Positions 15,148-21,391 of a stretch of DNA of 21,391 nt are shown here, one piece after another. The position numbers were made by a program, and so were the translations under genes. The number at the start of each line of letters is the position of its first letter. Within the stretch, counting starts at the first letter, position 1. The notes beneath the pieces are model-generated. The model was not told the DNA's origin and made no database searches. It saw only the letters and a program-made list of their open reading frames with translations. Source of the DNA: Deltaproteobacteria bacterium (GTDB taxonomy: Bacteria > Desulfobacterota > GWC2-55-46); contig JAKAIQ010000006.1 in the NCBI GenBank assembly GCA_021825035.1, positions 1-21,391 of the forward strand, written 5' to 3'.

Positions 15148-15687
15148 TTATTCTTCCAGGATATCAAAGAGCGCTCGAAGCTCTTTTTTCTGTGTGTCGA
15201 AAAGGGAAGGGACTCGCTCGCCCCTTGGGGTCTTTTCCCTGCATTTGCAAAATTCTCTGATCGGCGTATCGATAAATAGTTTTCCGCGGTGCCAGGTAAG
15301 AGGGAATATCCTGCAGATTGTAGGGATTATTTTTTTCGGGAGCCTCTTCGTGATCCAGAGCTGAAAGAGGGAGCATCCGCGCTTTTCCCTGAGATGAAAG
15401 GCGCATCGTCCATCGCTTTTTCGCACCGATGTTTCCCTGTACGCCCCTCCTATGTAATCATCATCCTTCTTGAGTTCAGTTGAGAAGCAGTCCTCTATTT
15501 TTGCTCCAATCAGGGGTTCGATGAGCTTCCTGTGTTTTTCTATTAGCTTTAGGGTTGCGAGGTCCACGTCGCATCCGTACTCGCAGCATTCGTCGTTGCA
15601 TTTCACCGCGCCGTAGCATCCGTCGCCGAAAAGCCCCTTCTGTGTTTTAGTCTTCGGATCCACGTGTCTTATTTTTATTTTATTCAT
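15148..15687 (-). CDS. Cysteine-cluster protein (DUF3109/YkgJ-like)
   Basis: A 179-residue protein of unknown function with 11 cysteines. Five are packed near the N-terminus (positions 24, 30, 34, 35 and 39, in CYGAVKCNDECCEYGC), followed by Cys67, then GRCAFHLREKRGCSLFQL with Cys95 and Cys105, Cys125, and a CKC pair at 147 and 149. The spacing resembles DUF3109 and YkgJ-type proteins, which are suspected to bind zinc or an iron-sulfur cluster; this is a family resemblance from memory. No membrane segment or signal peptide is seen. ATG 15687 has only a weak upstream binding site: GGAGG lies 14 bases away. The gene stands alone, with its own possible promoter. Confidence 0.7.
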   Translation of the reverse strand: MNKIKIRHVDPKTKTQKGLFGDGCYGAVKCNDECCEYGCDVDLATLKLIEKHRKLIEPLIGAKIEDCFSTELKKDDDYIGGAYRETSVRKSDGRCAFHLREKRGCSLFQLWITKRLPKKIIPTICRIFPLTWHRGKLFIDTPIREFCKCREKTPRGERVPSLFDTQKKELRALFDILEE

Positions 15688-15717
15688 TATCCGATCTCAT
15701 GCCTCCGGACACTCTTT

Positions 15718-15746
15718 TTTATACATGCAGGGTTCTAAACGGGCAA
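15718..15746 (-). promoter_or_regulatory. Possible promoter of the cysteine-cluster gene
   Basis: On the minus strand TTGCCC (15746-15741) and TATAAA (15723-15718) are 17 bases apart, about 30 bases upstream of ATG 15687. The -10 is good and the -35 is moderate. Confidence 0.4.
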
Positions 15747-15822
15747 ATGGGAATTGAGAGGTGCGCTTGATAAACGGCATACAAGGATGAATTAGAGCGG
15801 ATGGGAGAGCAATGGAGCTATC

Positions 15823-16500
15823 TCACTGCCTCCGCTGAGTGACGGCGTGCGTCACGGTCAGATTGTTTCTTACGTCGTTGACTCCCCATGTGTACCAGGC
15901 ATCCGCTTCGGCGGCGTTCTTTTCCGCGTCGCTCTTTACGCTGCCGTCAAGGGTTACCACCCAGTTTTTGACGGAAATCTTTATTCCGCTTTCGTTAACG
16001 AGGCTGTCTTTCTCAAGCGCTGTGCGTAGCGCGTCTTCTATCTCATCGTCGGAATCTTCTTCGGCGGGGGATACTTCAAGGCTGTTTATTACGTCCGTGG
16101 TCCCCGGGATCCACCATGCGAGCGTGCCTGCAAGCCGCTTGTGGCTAAGTGACGGCACGGTCCCCTCGATGTCGATAATGCCGTCATGTACTTCCGCTCT
16201 TATGTCGCATGATTGAAGCGTCTGTTCTTCAGTTATCGCATCTATCAGATGGTCTTTTATTTCGGCGTCGCTCATCGCGCTTGAGGGCCTGACTTTGAGC
16301 CTGTCGATTACTCCGGACAGGCCTTCGAGGCTCATGGCTATGAACAGGGCGCGCTTTTTCAAGGCTATCCCATCCACGGTCCCTTCAATTACCACCGCGT
16401 TACCTTCTTTGTTCAAGCGTAACGGATTTTTTTTAAGGTCTATATGAAGCTTGTCGGTAAGCGCAGCCTTTAACGCCTCTATCGGTCTCTGTTTCGTCAT
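15823..16500 (-). CDS. Triple BON-domain protein
   Basis: A 225-residue protein with three tandem BON-like units (about 5-70, 75-142 and 148-218). Each has the pattern of a helix with acidic residues, a strand pair ending in a V/I-x-G-x-V turn (VVIEGTV, IDIEGTV, VTLDGSV), a second helix, and a V-x-D/N-V-x-N-L-x-V strand. BON domains bind phospholipid surfaces or other ligands and usually sit in exported proteins such as OsmY. Here no signal peptide is present, so a cytoplasmic place is inferred. The second and third units each carry a Trp-rich AWW/AWY segment. ATG 16500 is preferred, with GGTGA about 7 bases before it; TTG 16503 is adjacent and possible. The role is unknown; stress tolerance is a guess from relatives. 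Confidence 0.8.
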   Translation of the reverse strand: MTKQRPIEALKAALTDKLHIDLKKNPLRLNKEGNAVVIEGTVDGIALKKRALFIAMSLEGLSGVIDRLKVRPSSAMSDAEIKDHLIDAITEEQTLQSCDIRAEVHDGIIDIEGTVPSLSHKRLAGTLAWWIPGTTDVINSLEVSPAEEDSDDEIEDALRTALEKDSLVNESGIKISVKNWVVTLDGSVKSDAEKNAAEADAWYTWGVNDVRNNLTVTHAVTQRRQ

Positions 16501-16842
16501 CAAAGATTCACCGTTTTTTATGCCGCCATTTTAAAGATTTTTTTCAGAAAGAAAGATCTAAGCCGGCAGCGTAGTCCGGTTTCAGCCGCTCGCCGGCGCT
16601 TCAAGACCGGCGAAGCGCAGCGCTCGCGTGCATTGTCATTCCTCATCCACGTAGAGGAGTCCGGCCAGTGATTCGAAAAAAAGTATAGCAGAGCGTTTTG
16701 GAATTCACAAGGCTTCTTTTCCTTTGGAAGCTTTGTTTTCTGAAAATGGCATTGTCGGGCGTCAACGCCACGGGCGATCGATTGGACGGGATTCTTGAGG
16801 TTGCTTTTTCGGATGGTTCCTTTATATTTTTTGTCAAAGGGC
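16501..16842. other. Non-coding stretch between the BON gene and the rimP promoter
   Basis: I see no convincing gene in this stretch. It holds a GC-rich inverted repeat, GCGCTTC (16596-16602) with GAAGCGC (16612-16618), and a weaker hairpin AAGGCTTC (16709-16716) with GAAGCTTT (16727-16734) followed by an interrupted T run. Neither can be tied to a neighbouring transcript with confidence. It probably also contains the minus-strand BON promoter, which I could not define. Confidence 0.5.
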
Positions 16843-16871
16843 TTGCAATAATATTTTTAGTATGTTAAATT
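16843..16871 (+). promoter_or_regulatory. Promoter of the rimP-nusA-infB operon
   Basis: TTGCAA at 16843-16848 and TAAATT at 16866-16871 are spaced by 17 bases in an AT-rich stretch. The next gene is rimP, about 140 bases downstream, leaving room for the leader hairpin. Confidence 0.55.
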
Positions 16872-16894
16872 ATTATTAATTAAAGCCTCTTTGT

Positions 16895-16924
16895 AAAAAG
16901 AGTGGGCGTATGCCCACTTTTTTG
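16895..16924 (+). terminator. Terminator-like leader hairpin upstream of rimP
   Basis: AGTGGGC (16901-16907) and GCCCACT (16912-16918) pair around GTAT, flanked by an A run (16895-16899) and six T (16918-16923). It lies between the predicted promoter and rimP, so it could attenuate the operon. A competing small stem, CTCTTT (16887-16892) with AAAGAG (16897-16902), overlaps its 5' arm. Similar hairpins occur before rimP in other proteobacteria and are suspected targets of NusA feedback. Confidence 0.65.
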
Positions 16925-17015
16925 TTTGAGGGTTTTTCAAACCTGCGTTGTTCAGGCGTTCGGGGGTGCCGGGATGTGTTCGGAGCTAATCGTGTTTTCC
17001 AGTCTTGGAGGATGA

Positions 17016-17480
17016 TTGAAGATAGAAGGGCTGGAAGACAGGATAAGAGGTCTTGCGGAACCGGTGGCCGAAGGTCTGGGGCTTGAAATTGTCGATGTAA
17101 TATACACCGCGGAGTACGGCAAGCGCATACTAAGGGTATTCATAGATAAGGCCGGCGGCGTGACCGTCGAAGACTGCAGCAACCTGAGCCGCGAGCTGGG
17201 CACTGTTCTTGATGTTGAAGATCCCATACCGCAAAGTTATGCGCTCGAAGTCTCTTCCCCCGGACTCGACAGGCTTCTCACGAAGGAGAAGGACTTCAAG
17301 AGATTTACCGGCAAAAAGGTGAGGATAAGGACGAAAGAGGCTTTGGAGGGAAGGAAGAATTTCAAGGCGACGATCACCGGATCCGATGACGGCAGGGTGC
17401 TCATTAAAGACGCTGGCGGCAGGGTTTGGGAGATACTGCTTTCCAATATAGAAAAGGCAAGGCTTGAGATAGAAATATAA
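17016..17480 (+). CDS. rimP: Ribosome maturation factor RimP
   Basis: RimP helps assemble the 30S ribosomal subunit in the cytoplasm. The 154-residue length is normal. Conserved pieces include AEPVAEGLGLEIVDV at 14-28, LRVFIDKAGGVTVEDC at 39-54, LSRELGTVLD at 57-66 and the family core LEVSSPGLDRLL at 77-88. The start is TTG 17016, with GGAGG ending 4 bases upstream; an in-frame TGA at 17013 rules out a longer protein. ATG 17012 is out of frame. It is the first gene of the operon and is followed by nusA after 56 bases. Confidence 0.95.
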   Translation: MKIEGLEDRIRGLAEPVAEGLGLEIVDVIYTAEYGKRILRVFIDKAGGVTVEDCSNLSRELGTVLDVEDPIPQSYALEVSSPGLDRLLTKEKDFKRFTGKKVRIRTKEALEGRKNFKATITGSDDGRVLIKDAGGRVWEILLSNIEKARLEIEI

Positions 17481-17536
17481 CCGGATGAAAGACTCGCCAA
17501 CTATTTTGATTATAATCAGCCGGAGGTTTTGATAAA

Positions 17537-18853
17537 ATGTCGGTTAACTTAAGTCATCTGATCGAGCAGATAGGAAAGGACAAGGGAATAGACAAGAGTA
17601 TTCTTGTCGATGCCCTTGAGTCCGCCATGCTCAAGGCCGCTGAAAAACGGTTCGGCCCGAATAAGGTCATCGAGGCCCATTATCAGGAAGAGGCCGGCGA
17701 GATAGAGCTTTTTCTTTTTAAGACGGTCGTGGCCGAGGTCGCCAATCCCGACATAGAGATTTCGCTCGAAGATGCCAGAGAACTCGACCCGGAGGCGGCC
17801 CTTGGCGACAGCCTTGGCGTAAAACTCGACTCGAAAGAGTTCGGCCGCATAGACGCCCAGACCGCCAAACAGATAATAATACAGAAGGTCAGAGATGCGG
17901 AAAGAAATATCATTTTCAGCGAATACAGCTCCAAGAAGGGCGAGATAATCACCGGGATAGTGCAAAGATTTGAAAAAGGGGACATAATAGTCGATCTTGG
18001 CAGGGCAGAGGCGGTCGTGCCAAAGAAGGAGCAGGTCAGGCGCGAGGGGTACAGGCAGGGCGAACGGATAAGGGGGATAGTGCTCGACGTTAAAAGCGAG
18101 GCCAAAGGCCCCCAGATAGTCATATCAAGGGCGCATCATGGCTTTCTTATGAAGCTTTTCCAGATGGAAGTGCCCGAGATATACGAGGGCATTGTGGAGA
18201 TTAAGGGAGCTGCCAGAGAGCCGGGCGAGCGCGCGAAGATTGCGGTCGTATCGCACAACTCGGATGTCGATCCGGTAGGGGCGTGCGTCGGGGTCAAGGG
18301 ATCGAGGGTACAGGCTGTTGTGCAGGAGTTGAAAGGCGAGAAGATTGATATCGTTCACTGGTCCGACGATCCGGCGATATTCGTAAAAAATACGCTGTCC
18401 CCGGCGCAGATATCGAGGGTTATAGTCGATGAGGACGAGCATGCCATGGAGGTCATTGTCCCTGATGATCAGCTTTCCCTGGCCATCGGGAAGAAAGGGC
18501 AAAACGTAAGGTTGGCCGCCAAGCTTACGGGCTGGAAAATAGATATTCATACCGAAAGCGAGGCCAGGGGGACAAGAGAAGGTTTGAGCCCGGAAGAAGC
18601 TCTGAGGAAAGAGGTGGAGGCGGCCGGCTTTCGGGAGGCGAAGGAAAGGGCTGAGGCAGAGTCAGCCGCAAATACGCTCGTTGAGTTCGGAGCGGACAAG
18701 GCCGTGGCGGATGCCCTGGTTGAGGCTGGTTTTACCGCAAACAAGCTCTTGAGCGCCTCCAAGGAAGATTTGACGAGGAAGGTAAAGGACATCGGGGATG
18801 AAGAAGCCGAGGCCCTTCTTTCAGCGGTAAAAGAGCGCTACGGCAAAGAGTAA
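17537..18853 (+). CDS. nusA: Transcription termination/antitermination factor NusA
   Basis: NusA binds RNA polymerase and nascent RNA and modulates pausing, termination and antitermination. The 438-residue protein has the N-terminal polymerase-binding domain (about 1-125), an S1 domain (about 134-198, KGEIITGIVQRFEKGDIIVDLG), and two KH domains with GVKG at 252-255 and GKKG at 318-321. The C-terminal part (about 341-438) has helix-hairpin-helix-like repeats (LVEFGADKAVADALVEAG; DIGDEEAEALLSAV). This tail replaces the two full acidic repeats of the longer E. coli protein. GGAGG is 10 bases before ATG 17537. The stop TAA directly abuts the ylxR ATG. Confidence 0.97.
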   Translation: MSVNLSHLIEQIGKDKGIDKSILVDALESAMLKAAEKRFGPNKVIEAHYQEEAGEIELFLFKTVVAEVANPDIEISLEDARELDPEAALGDSLGVKLDSKEFGRIDAQTAKQIIIQKVRDAERNIIFSEYSSKKGEIITGIVQRFEKGDIIVDLGRAEAVVPKKEQVRREGYRQGERIRGIVLDVKSEAKGPQIVISRAHHGFLMKLFQMEVPEIYEGIVEIKGAAREPGERAKIAVVSHNSDVDPVGACVGVKGSRVQAVVQELKGEKIDIVHWSDDPAIFVKNTLSPAQISRVIVDEDEHAMEVIVPDDQLSLAIGKKGQNVRLAAKLTGWKIDIHTESEARGTREGLSPEEALRKEVEAAGFREAKERAEAESAANTLVEFGADKAVADALVEAGFTANKLLSASKEDLTRKVKDIGDEEAEALLSAVKERYGKE

Positions 18854-19117
18854 ATGCCTCAAAGAACTTGCATCGGTTGCGGAAACGTTTATGAGAAATC
18901 ATCTCTCGTCCGTCTTGTTTCAGACGCCGGAATCGTAGGGCCGGATTTTTCCGGTAAAAAGACCGGAAGAGGGGCTTATCTCTGCCCGAAAAAAGAATGC
19001 GTTGAAAAGGCCTGTAAAAAAAAAGAATCTTTTTCAAGGGCCTTCAGGCGTAAGAGCGTTTTACAGGAACAGGAAAAAATCCGGCTTTCGACCGTTTTTT
19101 TTAAATCGAGCCATTAA
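18854..19117 (+). CDS. ylxR: YlxR/RnpM family RNA-binding protein
   Basis: A small basic protein (87 residues) of the DUF448 family, which sits between nusA and infB in many bacteria. In Bacillus subtilis the relative was reported to modulate RNase P, hence the name RnpM; its role here is inferred. Motifs are RTCIGCG at 4-10 and GRGAYLC at 38-44, with a further Cys49, then a Lys/Arg-rich tail. The ATG follows the nusA stop with no gap (TAAATG), so translation is probably coupled. The C-terminal 30 residues vary between species. Confidence 0.9.
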   Translation: MPQRTCIGCGNVYEKSSLVRLVSDAGIVGPDFSGKKTGRGAYLCPKKECVEKACKKKESFSRAFRRKSVLQEQEKIRLSTVFFKSSH

Positions 19118-19141
19118 CTTTCATTAGGAAATTATCGACAT

Positions 19142-21391
19142 ATGACGGAGAAAGAAAAAGAAAAGCAGACTGTAGACGAAAAGCGGATAAAACCTTCCGT
19201 CATACGGAGAAGGACCGCCCCGAAGCCTGTTCTTCCAGTCGAGGAAAAAATCGAGACGAAGGCTGAAGAGAAGCCCGGCCCGCATGTGACAGCCGTCCCT
19301 GCGGCAGCGCCGGTCGAGGCTTCGCTTGCGCCGGTTACGGCTGTTCCGACAGGAGCCGCTGCCGAAGAAAAGAAAGAAAAAAAGGATGAGAAAAAGGGAA
19401 GGTTGAAGAAACCTAAAGCGCCTGAAGAAAAAAAGGAGACTCCCAGGAAAGGCACTCCAAGAAAAGTAAGGGAAAAGACGCCGGAAGAAATACTTGCTGA
19501 GTTTAAAGTTGAAGAGGCAGAGGAGAAGTCTGATGTCGTACCTGCCGTCGAGGCGAAGACGACTGAAGAACGGCCTCAGGCCGTTGCTGAAAAAAAGCCG
19601 TCAGAGGAGAAGGTACCCGTAAAAAAGGAAGTAAAGGTTTTTGAGAAAGAGGCGGAGTTAAAGAAGTTCTTTGCCCCCAGGCGTCCAAAGAAAGAGAAGT
19701 ATCAGACAAAAGAACAGGCCAGGGTCAGGTCTCAGGCAAGACCTTTAAAAAAGACCGAGATTACGGTGCCCAAAGCCGCCAAGAGGGTAATAAGGATCGC
19801 CGATGCCATAAGCGTAGCAGATCTTTCGCAGAGGCTTGGCGTTAAGGCGAGCGAGATAATCAAGAAACTCATCAGCCTCGGCATCATGAGTACCGTTAAT
19901 CAGCTTATCGATATCGATGCCGCTACTGTCGTGGCGCAGGATTATGAATTTGAGGTCGAAAGCAGCGCCGTCGAGGAAGAATCCCTCATGGAGCCGGGGA
20001 TTGAGGCCGCCGAGGCCGGCGCGCTCCAGCCGAGGGCCCCTGTGGTCACCGTAATGGGACATGTCGATCACGGAAAGACTTCTCTCCTCGACGCCATAAG
20101 GAAAACGAACGTCGTAAGCGGCGAAGCGGGCGGCATAACCCAGCACATCGGCGCTTACCATGTCCATCTTGAAAAAGGCGATGTGACTTTTCTCGACACC
20201 CCCGGTCACGAAGCTTTTACGGCAATGAGGGCAAGAGGGGCGAAGGTTACGGACATAGTGGTGCTTGTCGTGGCCGCTGACGATGGGGTCATGCCCCAGA
20301 CGGTGGAAGCCATAAACCATGCGAAGGCGGCCAACGTTCCTATGATAGTTGCCATAAATAAGATAGACCTTCCGCAGGCGGACCCGGGCAGGATAAAAAA
20401 CGAATTGACCAAATACAGCCTTGTCCCGGAAGAGTGGGGGGGAGATACCATATTTATAGAGGTGTCCGCGAAAAAGGGGATAAAGATCAAAGAGCTTCTC
20501 GAGCTCATTCTTCTGCAGGCGGAGGTGCTTGAGCTGAAGGCGGCCCCTCAGGCCTCGGCAAAAGGCGTTGTCGTCGAAGCCAAGCTCGACAAAGGGCGCG
20601 GTCCGGTCGCTACGGTGCTAGTTCAGAACGGGACGCTGAGGGTTGGCGATGCAGTCATATCCGGCGTCCATTTCGGAAGGGTCAGGGCCATGATCAGCGA
20701 CTGGGGAAAGAGGGTCACCGAGGCCGGGCCGTCCATGCCTATAGAAATACTGGGACTCTCCGGCGTTCCGCAGGCAGGAGATACCTTTATGGCGGTGAAG
20801 GATGAAGCCACCGCAAAGCAGGTAGCGAATATAAGGGTTAAGAAGAGCCTTGAGAAAGACCGGATTAAGACCGCCAAGGTCAGCCTCGTAGACCTTTATG
20901 ACAAGATAAACAAAGGCGAGGTGAAGGAGCTTAATCTCGTCATCAAGGCCGATGCGCAGGGTTCGATCGAAGCGCTAAAGGAGGCGCTCGGAAAACTTTC
21001 CACGGATGCCATAAAGCTAAAGGCGATACACACCGCCGTTGGCGGAATAAACGAAGGCGACGTCATTCTCGCCGCGGCCTCTAACGCGATAGTCATCGGC
21101 TTCAACGTCAGGCCGGAGCCGAAGGCCCAGGCGCTCGCTGAAAAAGAGAACGTCGATCTCAGATTTTATACGATCATCTACAACCTGGTGGACGAAATAA
21201 AGAGCGCCATGGAAGGCATGCTTACGCCGGTCGTAAGAGAAGAAGTCATTGGCAGGGCCGAGATAAGGGATGTCTTCCGCATAACTAAAGTAGGCAATGT
21301 CGCAGGGTGCTTCGTTACGGACGGAAAGGTCACGAGGCACGCCAAGGTTCGCCTTATAAGGGACAACGTGGTAATATTCGACGGAAAGCTT
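19142..21391 (+). CDS. infB: Translation initiation factor IF-2 (partial, runs off the window)
   Basis: IF2 is the GTPase that brings initiator tRNA to the 30S subunit and promotes subunit joining. 750 codons are visible and the frame is open to the last base, so the C-terminus lies outside. Residues about 1-215 are a low-complexity Lys/Glu/Ala/Pro-rich region. An IF2_N module covers about 217-272. The G domain has GHVDHGKT at 306-313, DTPGH at 352-356, NKID at 406-409 and a VSAKKG motif later. Domain II and the start of domain III follow (LNLVIKADAQGSIEAL, then IHTAVGGINEGDV). ATG 19142 has AGGA some 12 bases upstream, which is a long spacing. It follows ylxR after 24 bases. Confidence 0.97.
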   Translation, partial: MTEKEKEKQTVDEKRIKPSVIRRRTAPKPVLPVEEKIETKAEEKPGPHVTAVPAAAPVEASLAPVTAVPTGAAAEEKKEKKDEKKGRLKKPKAPEEKKETPRKGTPRKVREKTPEEILAEFKVEEAEEKSDVVPAVEAKTTEERPQAVAEKKPSEEKVPVKKEVKVFEKEAELKKFFAPRRPKKEKYQTKEQARVRSQARPLKKTEITVPKAAKRVIRIADAISVADLSQRLGVKASEIIKKLISLGIMSTVNQLIDIDAATVVAQDYEFEVESSAVEEESLMEPGIEAAEAGALQPRAPVVTVMGHVDHGKTSLLDAIRKTNVVSGEAGGITQHIGAYHVHLEKGDVTFLDTPGHEAFTAMRARGAKVTDIVVLVVAADDGVMPQTVEAINHAKAANVPMIVAINKIDLPQADPGRIKNELTKYSLVPEEWGGDTIFIEVSAKKGIKIKELLELILLQAEVLELKAAPQASAKGVVVEAKLDKGRGPVATVLVQNGTLRVGDAVISGVHFGRVRAMISDWGKRVTEAGPSMPIEILGLSGVPQAGDTFMAVKDEATAKQVANIRVKKSLEKDRIKTAKVSLVDLYDKINKGEVKELNLVIKADAQGSIEALKEALGKLSTDAIKLKAIHTAVGGINEGDVILAAASNAIVIGFNVRPEPKAQALAEKENVDLRFYTIIYNLVDEIKSAMEGMLTPVVREEVIGRAEIRDVFRITKVGNVAGCFVTDGKVTRHAKVRLIRDNVVIFDGKL

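Noticed and set aside
16643..16837. 64-codon minus-strand frame upstream of the rimP promoter
   Set aside because: Composition is unremarkable and it has no binding site or recognisable motif; likely chance.
17012..17014. ATG at 17012 as the rimP start
   Set aside because: It is in a different frame from rimP and overlaps the ribosome-binding site; TTG 17016 opens the RimP frame.

Overview
The window reads as ordinary chromosome from a Gram-negative bacterium. The gene neighbourhoods resemble Deltaproteobacteria/Desulfobacterota: a separate accB and accC pair, aroC-aroK-aroB followed by a tiny TPR protein and a roadblock protein, a LipM-type octanoyltransferase, and rimP-nusA-ylxR-infB. The lineage is inferred from gene content only. 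No transposase, integrase, phage gene, CRISPR array or rRNA was seen. Weak start codons (TTG, GTG) are common, and nearly all genes are tightly packed.

Layout. (1) 1-2365: a proline tRNA with an intrinsic terminator, a consensus-like promoter, a WecA/TagO-type polyprenyl-phosphate sugar-phosphate transferase, and convergent prmC. (2) 2366-5554: a hairpin with A and T tracts, then aroC, aroK and aroB, three enzymes of the shikimate pathway. (3) 5555-9489: a promoter, a 70-residue TPR protein, a roadblock/LC7 protein, a proline-specific M24 peptidase, accB, a 285-base gap with terminator-like structure, and accC. (4) 9490-14469: a strong promoter, lipM, a 794-residue TPR protein with a long acidic middle, and a tRNA nucleotidyltransferase/HD protein. 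These three reading frames overlap by 1 and 4 bases. (5) 14470-16842: an exported cyclophilin, then two minus-strand genes, a cysteine-cluster protein and a cytoplasmic-looking triple-BON protein. (6) 16843-21391: promoter, leader hairpin and the classical rimP-nusA-ylxR-infB operon. infB runs off the window.

How the genes fit together. AroB, AroK and AroC catalyse the second, fifth and last steps from DAHP to chorismate. AccB and AccC form the biotin carboxylase half of acetyl-CoA carboxylase, which starts fatty acid synthesis, and LipM uses octanoyl-ACP from that pathway. RimP, NusA, YlxR and IF2 act in ribosome maturation, transcription and translation initiation.

Most notable points. The M24 peptidase has homologous coding sequence upstream of its first standard start codon, and its natural start position reads ATA inside an ATAA overlap where ATGA would be expected. 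A textbook intrinsic terminator lies inside the first 21 codons of the tRNA nucleotidyltransferase frame. The accB-accC gap has a stem followed by a terminator-like hairpin. Small TPR and roadblock proteins are embedded in a metabolic operon. I see no clear evidence of a wholly new multi-gene defence or mobile system.
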